Shown here: positions 23,290 to 36,474 of the stretch, one piece after another
Layout of the letters: each line of letters starts with the position of its first letter
How positions within the stretch are numbered: position 1 is the first letter of the stretch
Assembly: GCF_000213175.1 (NCBI RefSeq)
Contig: NW_009799100.1
Coordinates: forward strand, 874,161-938,160
Origin: Neurospora tetrasperma FGSC 2508
Taxonomy: Eukaryota; Ascomycota; Sordariomycetes; Sordariales; Sordariaceae
Length of the DNA stretch: 64,000 bases
Direction: 5' to 3'
Translations under genes and position numbers: made by a program
Notes under the pieces: model-generated
What the model was told of the DNA's origin: nothing
The model's database searches: none
The model's input: the letters and a program-made list of their open reading frames with translations, nothing else

Positions 23290-24235
23290 CCGCGCTACTA
23301 CCACTAGGACCGGATATAACGCGCGCGGGAGTGATCGTGCCACCGCTGGAACCAGAAGTAATGCGAACCGAGTTTATTGCGCCGCTAATACCGGGGCTGG
23401 AGGGAGTACGACCGTAGAGGATATCCTTTATATATAGCGTACAGTATCCCTTCCGCTAGAAGATAGTAGCGTTGTAGTACGGAGTGCGGGGAAGGCTGGT
23501 AATATTATTCGGGAGACTATCTTACGCCAAACAAGCATATATATACTCAATAAATTATTAAATAGTACAAACGAAGGTATCTAATCTTTAAAGATATTTA
23601 GCTAAATTACTTAATATTATAGTAACGGCTACGAACTAAATAGTATTATAAGCGTTGTAAAAACCGACGGGAATATTTAGTATATATTTATTAGTAATAT
23701 AAATATAGGTTATAGTTTGGAAATCGGTAGTTAGGAACAAAAACGTTAATTAGAAAGGAAGGGCGAAAAAGACAAGGATACAAAATTCATAGGTAATTAA
23801 AACGAAGTAAGTCTTATTAATAATAACTTTACGAAAGGCGTCGGGATTAATAAATCTTTTATTAAATTTCGGGACTATAGTGAAATTTAAAGTATAGTAA
23901 AGGTAGGGGATTTTACAATTAATACTATATAAATTAATATAAGGATTAAAAATAATAGAAAGGATAAGTATATTAATTTTAGGGGATTTAGAGATTTAAA
24001 TTACTATAAAGGATATAAGAAAGTATTATAGGCTTTAGGTAAACCGGGGCTACAAAATTAGGAAAAGCCGTAGAGCCTAGAAATACCTCCGGGGAGGAAA
24101 CCTTAGGGTTAGAAGTAAGGTCGATTGGGTTGGGACGGTTATAATTAGAGGAAATTATTTTGGAAGATATTACAATAAGGAAGAAGGAAGGTAGGAGGAA
24201 GTTAGGAAGGGGCGCCGTAGGGAGGATTATATAAT
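23290..24235 (+). repeat. 0.95-kb segment repeated at 52960-53904
   Basis: Both copies share long matches such as GGAGGGAGTACGACCGTAGA, GATATCCTTTATATATAGCG and GGGACGGTT..GATTAGAGGAAATTAT, in the same order and orientation, with mostly transition differences. In this copy it continues beyond AGTTAGGAAGGGGCG. In the other copy the match stops there at an LTR insertion. Read on the plus strand, the 3' half is rich in Arg/Gly/Lys with KPGL, EIPPGRKP and similar pieces, as in basic tails of gag proteins. Confidence 0.8.
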
Positions 24236-27200
24236 TCGAAGAGAAGGCCCTTATACTATTATAAATAGGGGTAAAATTAAGGGTTCAGAAGTAAAGGGAC
24301 GGAGTAGAAATAAATATAAATAGGAGTAATGAAGCAGAGGGGTAGGGACGTAAGTAGGAAGATAGGATAGAGAAATAGAAGGAAGGCGGAGGAAGGAACG
24401 GTAAAAGCGGAGAAGGAAAGGCGGCAAAAGAAGGCAGCGTTCTTAATTATATCCTTATTATTCTTATTGTTATAGTATTAGGATAATATAGCGAAGGAAG
24501 AAACTAAATCAATTTGCTATAGCGGTAGGTAAGAATTATTATAATTATAAATAAAGTAGGAGCGGTATAAGTAAACTACGACCGAAATAAAGCTAGGGGT
24601 TTTTATACGGCGGTATTTAATACCGTACGGTTTTCCCTCTAGAGAACTGGAGAAGGACCCTATACCAATAAGGCGCTATAGTTATATAGCTAGGGCAAAA
24701 GAATATTATTATCCTTAGCCCCCTTGAACCGTAATAATATCAGATATTATAAAGGATATTGTAGATTATCGTTTAATAGATACCGGGGTAGTTTATAATC
24801 ATACTAAGGAAGTTTATTTTTATATGGATATTGTAAATTATTATTAGAAAATAAATATTGTAATTTATTGTTAGGAAACGGATATTGGGGTTTATCATAT
24901 AGGTATAACAGCCTATACTCTAATTAGCGTAGTAATTTATTTAACTAAGACTAATATTACTAAAATCGCCTATACTAATATATTTATCACCGGTACGTTA
25001 AATTTAAGCTAGCGCGCAATAGTATTTATATTATCGAAAATAAACGCAAAACGTATAAAGAAATAAATAAATAAATTAGATTCTAAGGGAGAGCGTTTTA
25101 AGGAATAAAGTTTTAAAGAAATTAATTAAAATTATAATTTAGGAGAAGAGGAAGTATTGCTCGCCGTTAATTCGTTAGTGGGCAATATATTAATAAATAT
25201 CCCTACTAGTACTATTAAATCTAATATCAATCCCGGTTTTACTTATTTATCATTGTACAATAATATAAATCGTCGAACGTATAGAAAGTATAATAAAATC
25301 TTTCCTATATATAGTAAAATATTCACCTACGTTTATACTAATTTATATACCAAACCAAAGCTACTAGGCTTAGGACCCGAACCCAATCAGCCTAAGCCTC
25401 GCTAATTAAATTAACCGCTTCCGTAAAATAACAAAAGCTATAATTCGGTAGGCTTTGTAATAAATAATATTAAATATAATAAAGTAACTGAAGTATTTAA
25501 AGTAATAAAATAAATTAACTAAAGTCCTTCGAATCCCGTAAATAACCCTATATAGTAAAATTATCTCTGGATAAACATTCGCCTAAAATTAAAAAGTAAT
25601 AAATATCCCGTTTATATAAATATTAGTTATTTAAACATTCTAATTAACGAATAATAGATTTTTAAAAGTCCAAATAATATATAATTCAATAACTCCGAAA
25701 TAAAATTATTTAATATTATTGGTAGTTGTATCGTCCTTACTAGAAGAATAACCTTTAACCTCTTTATTGAAGGAATTATTAATAACCGCCCTATATAATA
25801 AGCTTTTATATTAATTATATAGGTAACTAAAGGACTAACTGCGAAATTACTACTCAGAACGCAATAAACTCAACCTAACCATTTTGTTATTAATTCCTTA
25901 TTAAATACTATACAAATTCTAATATATAGTAATTTAATTATACTAATAAATTATACTATAAAGTTAATGCGTTAAAGGATATTAATAATGTACAATATAA
26001 TTATCCTACCGTATTCTAAACGTTTTATCCCTATTAATTTTATATATATCGCCGATAAATTACTAATAAATATTCCAAAGGAATATATCTTTAAGGCCAG
26101 GCACCCCTATATTTAGAATCATCTCCTCAATACTAAAATTCTAAAGTTTATAAATATTATTAACGCTACTAATAAACTAATACGTATTTAATATTCCTAG
26201 CAGATAAGTACTATCAAAGACCTTAATAGCGACGGTTACCGAATTATTTCTTTTATTTAAATTTAAGTATTATTAGCCGCTATAAAGGTACAACCGGGCG
26301 AAGAATTCGTATTTATAATAAAATTCGAAAATATTACACTCACCCCTAATATAAAAATTATATATAACGAACCTAACAAAATAACCGGCGATATCCCTAA
26401 CTATAAATTAACTAAGGGAAACGTATTAAAGCTTCTTCGCAAATTATTAAAATAAAGCCTATCCCTTAATATTAGTAAAAATAAAAATATTCCAGAAATC
26501 GAGTCTATTTACAGCGTAAAAATCTACAACTGCAACCCTCTTTATATATAACGTATTAAAATATTATTAAATAAATATAATATTTATAATAGCCGTAATA
26601 TAATGAAGATAGATAAGGGCAATATACTTCGAATTAACCTCGTTGAGAATTAGTATAGGCAAAAGGTCTCATTCAGGCTATACCAATTCGGGGTCTAAAA
26701 TCGCTAGCTCCTCAATAAAATATTAAATAAGATGTACGAAAATAGTAAATTCGAATAAATATATAGAGTAACGCTATTTAACTATCCTTACTTTATTATT
26801 TAGCGTACTATCGACAATATATATAAAGCCGTATAGTAATCGATCTACGACTATTAAACCGTATAACTATTAGCAATTTATATCTACTACTAATCCAAAA
26901 CTCAATTATCGCTAGAATAAAAAGCAAGAATTTCGCTAACTACTTCGATGGTTCTATATTCTTCTACCAAATCAGCGTCTATCTACTAGATCGAAATAGG
27001 ATAATCCTTATCAATCCGAAAGAATTAGAGTAATCTAATATTGTATTAATAGGCTATAAAAATTTACCGGTCTACGCGCAATAATTTATCAACCGGAAGC
27101 TCTATCTATACTACGTAATTATAGCGGGATATATTAATAATATTATTATATTTAGTAATATAGCCGAAAATTATTTAAAATACGTAGAGATCGTTCTCAA

Positions 27201-29909
27201 ACTTTTTAAGGATATTAATCTTAATATTATAGTAAAAAAATCGTTTATTACTTACTTATTAATACGCTTACTAAGTTATTATATAAATAAATTAAATATA
27301 ATTATTACGACCGATTGTATTACTACTATATAAAATATTCAATAACCGACCGATCTAGCATCACTTGAGTATTATATTGGCCTAACTAATTTCCTAAAAT
27401 AGTTTATCTCTTAGTTTACTTAAAAGATTAGCCCGTTAGAAGAATGAAAAGTTAAACTTATCCAATCCAATAAAAAGAACAGTAAAATACTAGAAAAGAA
27501 ATTACCTATAGTAAAAAAAACGTTTATTAGCATATTAAGCTTTACGTTAATAGATTTCGAAAAAGAAGTATTTACTATCCTATAGGATTAATTAATAAAA
27601 GAGATAATAATTTTCCACTATTATTCCAACCGTACCACCTTCTTAAAAATCGATGCTTTAAAGAGGTAGGGTTTTAGTATTATAATTTTTTATATTAATG
27701 GTAATTATTAGAACGGCAAATTTATTCCTATTTATAAAATTCAACTTATCCTTTTTTACAATAAACGTTTATCCGCCGCGGAAAAGAATTATTAGTTAAT
27801 TAAGTTCGAAATTGCCTGCTATATATAGGTTTATTGATCCCTCTATTAATTAGTATAATTATGTACCAAACCTATTATTGTATTAATAAACTATTGTACA
27901 CTTATTAATATAATTAAATAAACCAACCTAAATACTACTAATTTTATAAAACTAAATTCGAAGTTCATTATCGCCTCAATATATTTATTTTAATTTAACA
28001 TCAACGTCCGCTATATACTAAAGAAAATTAATATTATACTAAACGCCCTCTTTAGATTTCCCGGGGCGGAAGCCGAACTATACTTGGAAATTAGTAAATT
28101 CGATAATATTTAGAAAGGCGTAGTATATACGATCTATATCTATATAAATAATAATATAAAGATTAAATTCATTAATAGTTATATAAACTATAAATATTAC
28201 GCTATAATTGTACGGAAATTGAAGGAGTATAACGAACGCATCGCAAAATTCGGTTTCAACGCTAATGAACAATTTCTCTTCCGAATAAAAAATGGACTTC
28301 TATACTATTTTCCCCGTATAGGTAAATTAGGAATATACGTACCTAGTAATACCCTATAAGACGTACTTACCCTCGTATATAATAAACGCTACTATTTCGG
28401 CCTAGCAAGGATAATATAAAAATTGGAAGGATTCTATTTTCTTTATATAATAAAAGTATTGAGGCGATATGTAGAGTATTATTTATAATGCCTTAAGTCT
28501 AAAATTAATTGTAAAACTACCCTTAGATTGATGAAGCCTATTTAACCCTATCCTATACTATTCTATACTATTTATATAAGCTTTATTATAGTACTTCTAA
28601 AGGAAATAAATTAATTAATAGTATAGGGCGGAGACTATTACAATATATTAATAATTATTATTTACAATTTATTAAGAAAACCCTATTAATCCCCGGCTGG
28701 ATAAATTATACTACGGAGCAATAGGCCGAACAATTAATTACTATACTACGATTTTATGATTAGAGCCTATTCCGAATCTCCATTTTTAATCGAAATATAA
28801 AATTTTTATCTATAGTATAGAAGGCAATCTTCCGAAAATTAAATGTAATATTAGTATATACTATAATGCAAAATTCGAAATCGAATAATTAAATTAAATA
28901 ACGAAATTAGAAAGTTGAACTAACAATTTAATACTATATAGTAAAAAACCCCGAAATTCTATAGCCAAATATCCTCCTTATACTATAATATAACCTTAAT
29001 AATAGCCTATCAATACTATTAAATTATACCTCTAACGAAATTGTAATAGGATTCAAACCTTATATAATATTGGATCTACTTAAGCCCGATAATGAAGCCG
29101 ATAATCTAGAGGCTATTAGGAAACTAAATTAACTGCAAAGCAATTAAAATTATTAATTAGGCCGTAATAAAATATAATTTATTATTCGATAAAGGTCGCC
29201 ACCTACTATAATTTACTAAAAGGGATAAAATTATATTATAATTATATAAAGACTATACTCGACCCGGGACTAAATTGTATAAATATACCGATTAATAAAC
29301 TAGCCCGTTTATAGTTAAATAGCAAATCGATAATCTTATATACGAATTCGAAATACCCTGCGCGTAGAAGATTTATCCTATTATTTTAGTAAGCTATTCA
29401 AGAGAACATCCTGGTAAAGACTTATTTTATCGTAAGGAGCAACTGGGCGAGCGCATTATTATCGAAGGTAATACCAACGATTAATAATTATATAAGGTTA
29501 AAAAAATTATAGATTGAAAGATTTTATAGTATAGAAGTAAGCCGTTAATTAAATATTAGGTAAAGTATAGAAGCTACGGTATAGAGTATAACGAATAGTA
29601 CCTACAAAGTAGCCTATATATTAATAGATTAATGGAAAACGCCTAAAATCTCGTATATAACTATAAATAACTCTATCCTATTAATCTTAAATTATTTGTA
29701 CGTATAAATAATTTATCCCTAAATAAAATTATAGTTACTAAAATCGACTGCATCCCTAAGTCCAATATTATTATTACTATCCTAATAAAAAGCAAACAAA
29801 AAAAAATATTAGTAACTTTAAACGCAATACTATTCATTACGCCAACCGGAATACCTTTAATAACGAAAGCTATAAAAAAGTACATTTCTAATAGAAAAGC
29901 GCTCTTATC

Positions 29910-30099
29910 CTTAATTCAATTATCGTTATAACTATTACCCTTCCTACTATCGCTTCCCAAACAACTATTATTATAACTACCACCTTTTACACTATTATTT
30001 CCTAAATAACTATCGTTACAATTACTACCTTTTATACTATTGCTTCCTAAACTACTATTGTTATAGTTACTACCTATTATACTATCGCTTCCCAAATAA
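29910..30099 (+). repeat. 45-bp tandem repeat, about 4 copies, inside the 12.7-kb element
   Basis: Full units begin at 29931, 29976 and 30021, with a partial unit at 30066 and a partial one before 29931. On the element's coding strand each unit gives 15 residues rich in Thr and Ile with an (T/S)xA(S/L)Q-like core. It lies just after the chromodomain. Confidence 0.85.
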
Positions 30100-30119
30100 A
30101 AAATACTACTACCAACCGG

Positions 30120-31980
30120 ACTCCAAAAAATCAACTTACAAAAAGCTTAACATCCTCTTATATTACCGTTTATACAAATCTAGAGGATCGACTTACAAAA
30201 AGTTCAACGTCCCCTCACTTTACCACCTACCTAAAACCAAAATATTAAACTATAACAAACTCAATACTCCGTCTATTAAATACTATTATATATAATAAAC
30301 GCCGACGATAAATATAGATCGATAATTATGCAGCTCAACGATATACAAAAATAAATAGGCCCGTTATAAATCTAATTACTATCGAAAAAACGAACCGGTA
30401 AACCCTAATTTGAATATACTAACAATATACTACTACTAATCGTCGAACAGACTATTAGTAATTACTTGCCTATAGAAGAAAAAGCTGCAATTATAAACTT
30501 ACTTATAAATTATAACGTTTCCAAACGAATATTTAATAATAACTATTACAATTATAATTATAATATATTTAAAACTATCGCAATTATTAAAGGAATTAAT
30601 TTATACAAGGGAATTGATAACGCCATCGCCGAAAGCACTATCAAATTGCTTAACTATACTATTATTAAAGTAGCCTACTTTATAATAGTAGTATTAAATT
30701 ATAATATAAGCGAATAGATAAGCAACCTCAAAACCGCTGGCCTTATATTTATAATTAAGGCTAATTACTACTATACCTATACCGGCAACTAATCTATAAT
30801 CCTTACGTATTAGAATAATAAAATAGTACCCCTAGTAAAATAAAAGATAAGAGAAATAATAGACTTTATTATTAATAAGGCGGTTTATATATTTAATATA
30901 AATAAATTAGCTAATATACGGATAATCTCCCGTAAAAAAACTCAAACTAAAAGCCTACAGCGTTATAGCAATTTACCTAAGGAATATAAACCTAATCGAT
31001 AGGTAGTACACGACTATTGTAAAAGCGTATTAAAACTAACTTCTAATATATTCTAATAACGGCCCGACCGAATTAATTACTAACTTGTTCCCGATTGTCC
31101 GTAATATTAAACCGGTTGCCCTTGCATTAAATATTAAAGAGTTAATAGTCCCTAACACCCTTAACTCTATTAATTAAATAACTATTAGCACTGCTAAATT
31201 AATTAATAATATTACTAATCCGGTAGTACCTAAGTACGCACCCGATACTATTACTAATAATAATTTAATTAAGAAATACAAATCCCGGGAGGTATTCCAA
31301 ACCGAATTAAACGAATTTAAAGAAACCTACTATAAACTTCGCAAAAACTAGGAAAATTAACGCAAGGACTAAGAAAGTTAGTACAATAATTACCGTAAAT
31401 TCAATAATAACTATATTAATCTACGTAATAAATATAATAGTCTACTATATAAATATAAAATCATAGTTAAAGAATATAAAGAAATTCTAAATTCTATTGA
31501 TAAAATAAAAAAAAGAATCTATTACTCCAGGCAAGCGCTCAAAATCATTAGAAATCTACCTGAGGCTAAGGGTATGAATACAACTAATTACCAAAACAAT
31601 ATTAATACGGCTATTAATCAGGGATATAGACCCGGCTTAGCGACCGATTTATTATTTAAAATAAAGTAAATCGCTCAAACTGTATAAAATAATCTAATAT
31701 TCGACAATATGACTAAAACTATAAGTTTACTAAATAAATACAAATACCCGTATATAATAGAAATATAAGAAGAATTTAACTATATATTCGTAAAAGCCGG
31801 ACCTTAAACCGGCTTCGAAAAATTAATTGAAGCGCCTGTAATCCGACCCGCGGCCTAAACCGCAGAGTACCCATCCTAAATACTCATCCCCAAACCGGCC
31901 GCCGTCCTAATTTATATCGAAATCCAATCTACCGACGATTAAAATACTTTGGACAATGATTAAAAATATCCTAGAAGCTT
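30120..31980 (+). pseudogene. extra 3' coding-like region of the 12.7-kb element
   Basis: After pol, plus-strand frames stay coding-like. One open piece is at 30466-30717, with IKGINLYKGIDNAIAEST. Another from about 31290 to 31670 reads as a charged heptad-rich stretch (FKETYYKLRKN, INLRNKYNSLLYKYK, IVKEYKEIL), suggesting a long coiled coil. It is followed by a Pro/Ala-rich tail. Standard gypsy elements end soon after integrase, so this would be an additional ORF or ORFs. I do not recognise the product. Confidence 0.45.
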
Positions 31981-32389
31981 AAGTCTATTATCAAAATATT
32001 ATTACGGGATATTATATTAAATGTAACTATCTTTATTCTATTTACTTTTTTATTTAATTTCTTTTATTACAATCCTATTAAAATTAATTTATCTATTGTA
32101 ATAATAATAATTTTTCTTTAAAGGATAACCATCGCCTACTATAAACTATTTCCCTTTTTCATTCGAATTCTTTATTACAGTACTATTAAAACCAATCGAT
32201 CGTAATAATAATAGTTTTTCCCTAAAGGATAATCATCGCTTACTACAAATCATTCTACCGTCTTTTACTATTCATTCTTTCCCATACTCACATAAGTTTA
32301 ATCCAACATACAAGCTTTTCCTTATTAATTATATATATCGATATAATTAACTTAATAATTGTAACGATCGTCTTTTTAATAGGGGGTAT

Positions 32390-32592
32390 TATAAAACAAT
32401 AACCCTATCGGGTAGTACTAACCTAGTTGGGACGACTTGGGTAACTAGGCGCTACCAGTAGGTAGGTAAATTAGACTAACCTGAGTCGCTAGGGTATAAA
32501 ACCCAAGCAGCACTTGAACCATAGGCAGAATAGTTTATTAGACAATCAATACCACAAGATCATCTACATAACCACGGACCGTTCATCTTACA
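32390..32592 (+). repeat. 3' LTR of the 12.7-kb element
   Basis: It starts TATAAAACAATAACC, the RIPed form of the 5' LTR start, and ends CTTACA. The left, inward half is RIPed and the right half is nearly original. Confidence 0.93.
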
Positions 32593-33469
32593 CTCTAGTA
32601 TAATTCCTTTATTATTATAATATTCCTATATTATTATTTCGGTATTCTTCGTAGGGCCGGGTTTAATTTTATTGGATTTTTAATATAAAAGTTCTGAATA
32701 TTATTAATATTCTCCTAAAAGTCCTTTACCAGCCTCTAGTCGGGTTTATATAATTTCGGCTACTTTATTCTATATTCTAAGGCGCCGTTCTTATTCTAAT
32801 TCGAATTTAAAATTCGTTCGAAATATTATTCCTCTTTTCTAGGGTTAATTAAGAACACTATAACGTCCTAGGCCTACCTATTGAAATCTTCATTAAATAT
32901 AGCCTACCCCGGGAGTCTACTTTAAAATAATTAGACAAAGGAAATATAGAAAATAGGGAAAATTTTATAAAATGCGTTTATTATAAAGGCTACGGCCCTC
33001 TTATAAACCTTCTTTATTACAAAGGGGCCGGCCTATTAATCCGATGATTTAGTAGATAAGCGGCCCTAGTCCTAATAGCGGGTACTAATTTAAATTTTAT
33101 CCTCTATAATATAATATAGGGCATCGAATTTCTTTTCGTTAGCGTAATAGCGGTATTTCTCTTAGGCTTCTTCTACAAATAATTAGGCTCAGGTAACAAT
33201 TCTATCTACCCTTTTTTTAATATACTAGGTATTTAAAATTTTTTAGTATTATATATCCGATATAAGGGCGTTATAAGGTAATAGTAATTCTATTCCTATC
33301 TTTGGATACTATTTATAATTTATAAAGAAGGGGTTAAAGCCGGTAATTTTGGAAATATAATTATTAGTAGCGAATTTTATTAATAAGAACTATCATAGTT
33401 AATTATTCTAATAGTAACTCTACTACTTTCGGTCAAAAAACGACGCCGAAACCGGAAATGCCGATTTCT

Positions 33470-36400
33470 GGTCAAGGAGTACTCTAAAATAAAAATTAAT
33501 AACGGCAATCGATTTAGGAGGGTCGTTTACATCCCTTACGATATCCTACGACGAACGTAGCGACGGCGTTATATTATTGTTACCGATGGTTATAGATAGT
33601 AGTACTCGTAGGCTCGAAAACAGCGTCTATAACCCGCTCGTAGAAATTTTTATATATAATAATCCCGAAGCCGTATTTATTACGAAGATTTTGGATAAAA
33701 TAGAGGAGGATAATAAAATATTAAAAAAGTTTATTATTAGAGCGAATAAATTTGTAAATTATAATATTATTTTAATTAAGGACCGACGTTAAATTTGAAA
33801 ATTATTTTTCGAATTCGTATATATTTGTATTCGAAAAAGTAGGTCTATATAAACCGAGGCTAATAAAATTAAAACCGATTAGTTTATTACTAAAAAGGAT
33901 TTTAATAATTTAAAGAAGGATATTTTAAAGGAAATTAAGAAAAGTATTTAAGAAGTACTAAAATAATAAATTAATATTATAGCGAAAGCTATTCCAAATA
34001 AAATTAGTACTACCTTCTAATAACTACCTACTATTATTATTAAAAAGTTTCTCCCTTCTAATTTCGAATAGCAATTTATTATTAAAGGAGTAATTATTAC
34101 TACCGAATTTATAAACCGTTCGAATAAAAATACGAAGACGGCTGTAGCAATAATTTTAGGCGGGAAGAAACTAAATTTAATAAGTAAAATAATTATTAGA
34201 ATACTAATATTTAGAAACTATATAATTATCTTTAATAAATCTACGTACAATTAATATTAGTAAAATTAAATATAGGTTATAAAGGTTTTCTATAAGGAGG
34301 CCTTTATTACTATAAATACCGTAGGTATATTAATCCGGGGAGTACCCTAGAATAATATCGATAATTATATTATATTAGAAATATTAATAAATATAGTAAG
34401 GAATAAGAATAAGAAGGTAACTATTATAAGAGTTCGGCTTAAAAAAAAGGGACGGAGAAAATAGAAGCTTATTCTTAATAGAAGTTGCTACTTCGAAGGC
34501 GGCGAATTTCCTTTAGGACAACCTCTTCCTTTAGAACGGCGGCGTATACCTTTACAAACCGTTCCAAACTTCAAACAACATCTAATAGTACTTTAAATAT
34601 TAGGGAATTAAATATATAGTAAGGTTCTATCGCTAGAAAGATATTTACGCCCAATATAATAAGGCTAAATACAAATGAAATCGCTTTAGTAAAATAAATT
34701 ACCTATCGAATAAAAATAAATTATTTATTTATTATAAACTATATAAAAAGAAAGGATATTTTACTTATAATTATAAAGAAAACCCCCTTCTCCGGATAGC
34801 TATTATAAAAGCGTCTATTATATATACTAAGAGGCTACGGGTATTCGCCCCCCCTTATAAGAACCCGGCTAGAAAGGTATTAGAACCGGTAATAGAAATT
34901 ATAGACGAAGGTAATTTGCCGGACGCCCCTCTTGATTCCTATACTATTACTACCCTAGAGAAATAAATTGAAGGAAGTATAAAGAGAGGGCGGCCGAAAA
35001 AAATCGTCGGCCTAACCTTCCGACTAAAGCCCCTAGCCTAATAAGGCCTAATAAATATATATTACTTATATTTTTGAAACGTAGGGAATTAAATATATAA
35101 TAGTAATAGTATTTATATAATTACAATTCCCCTAAAGGAAGTAATATTCTTATTTTCCGTTAAAGGACTTATAGAAACCCTATTTTAAAGTAATTAATAA
35201 TCCAATTAAAAATATTCTATTGAAATATAAGGAAATTGTATAAGAGAAGGAAATTTCTATTCGAATAAAAAGAGATTTATAATATTATAGTAATTTAGGA
35301 GCTAGATGGAAATTTAAATAGGGATATTTACTATCCTAGGAGCGGGAGGTATTTTGGAATTAAATATTTAAAGAATAGAAGGGCGGTAATATATATAAAT
35401 AAGAAATAGAACCTAAGGGACTTCAATTTTTAAATTGAAAGGGATTAGACCGTAATAATATTTAAAAACCTAAGGGATCCTACAACCGTCTATTTTATTT
35501 ACTTATTTATCTTAATATAAAGAATATTAGTAGGGATCCCTACTCCTTAAATTCTTCGAAGCCGGGCCCTTAGTAAAAAACTAAATTATTACTATTAAGG
35601 ACTTTAACCTCTACTATTCTAATTAGAATTTAAGGAATAGGATTAGCCTAGGAACTATACGGTCCCTTATATAGGTATAACGTTAGAAGCTCAATCTATT
35701 TACCCCCTATAGTAAATTATTCAAATTTAATAATATAATATAAGGAGAGAGAAATAGAATAATTAATTATATATAATTATTACCCGGAGTTGAGGCCGAA
35801 TACTAGGGAGCGTAATAGTACGAATAAACCGGTTTAAACTATTGCTCTTAAGAAGTCTAAATCTAAGTAGGGAGAAAAAATTGGAGGGTAAAAGAGGAAA
35901 GAGGTTATAATTGGAATTTTATAAATATAGTAAAAGTAAAGGAGGCGGCGGAGAAACGGATCTCGGTCCTAGAAAGGATTAATATAGTAGAAGAATTCGA
36001 GTAAGGTTTTTATAGGCTCGATGGAGAATTTACTAGTATTACGGAAGAATTCGTCCTATATTAGAAGAAAAATCGGGGGAGAAAAGTAAATTAGTAAATA
36101 TTAGAATATAAAACGGTTATAAAGGAAGCGCAGCGGAAATATTAAATATAATTTAAATACTAAATACTATCGAACTAAAAGAAATTTAATAAAATAATAA
36201 TAAAAAAGAAGAGGATTATTCTAAAAGTATAGCGGGCTATATAGTATAAAAGCGTTACTAAAGCTTTAAAGAACCTAAATCGATTCTAGCTTCTAGAGAG
36301 ATAAGCCCGGACCTAAAATTATTACCTAATAGATCCGCCCAAACTATTAACCCTCCAAATTAGTAAGGGGCAATAAAAATCGAAAATTATAATAGTAAGG

Positions 36401-36470
36401 CTAGAATCCCTACCGATCGCTTGTTCCTAAAAGTAAATATTCTAATAAAATATTTACCGGACTACATACC
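33470..36470 (+). mobile_element. Tad-like LINE relic: ORF1, endonuclease and start of RT
   Basis: Plus-strand relics follow the order of a fungal non-LTR element. ORF1 runs about 33570-35050: an open stretch at 33577-33792, then KKDFNNLKKDILKEIKKSI, KKFLPSNFE and TVGILIRGVP, typical wording of Tad-clade ORF1 proteins. An endonuclease-like domain follows: RNPI near 35170, AVIYINKK near 35385, VGIPTP near 35530 and the DFNLYYSN motif (GDFNxHHPxW type) at 35600-35625. The RT region begins after about 36000 and is lost at about 36470, where a different, GC-rich sequence starts. Stops are RIP-type. The start of the element is not defined; its leader may include 19274-19879. Confidence 0.7.
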
Positions 36471-36474
36471 TGCG

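Larger units (their letters stand above)
19885..32592 (+). mobile_element. complete 12.7-kb chromodomain Ty3/gypsy retrotransposon, RIPed
   Basis: LTRs of exactly 203 bp (19885-20087 and 32390-32592) are flanked by CTCTA on both sides (19880-19884 and 32593-32597). A purine tract AGGGGGTA precedes the 3' LTR. Plus-strand relics follow gypsy order. They are a protease-like IDTG (24776-24787); reverse transcriptase (about 26600-27500) with a degenerate YxDD box read as GYINNIIIFS at 27127-27156; RNase H (FLKIDAL, about 27640); integrase H2C2 and core (about 28200-29080, including FHTI near 28560 and GFKPYIILDLL near 29050); and a chromodomain (KVKKIIDWKIL, KPLIKY, about 29490-29640). Another 2.7 kb of coding-like sequence follows before the 3' LTR. 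All frames are stopped, mostly at former Gln/Trp codons. Its length is well above the usual 6-8 kb. Confidence 0.92.

Noticed and set aside
29916-30134. 72-codon minus-strand Ser/Asn-rich ORF
   Set aside because: It is the antisense reading of a 45-bp tandem repeat inside the plus-oriented gypsy element.
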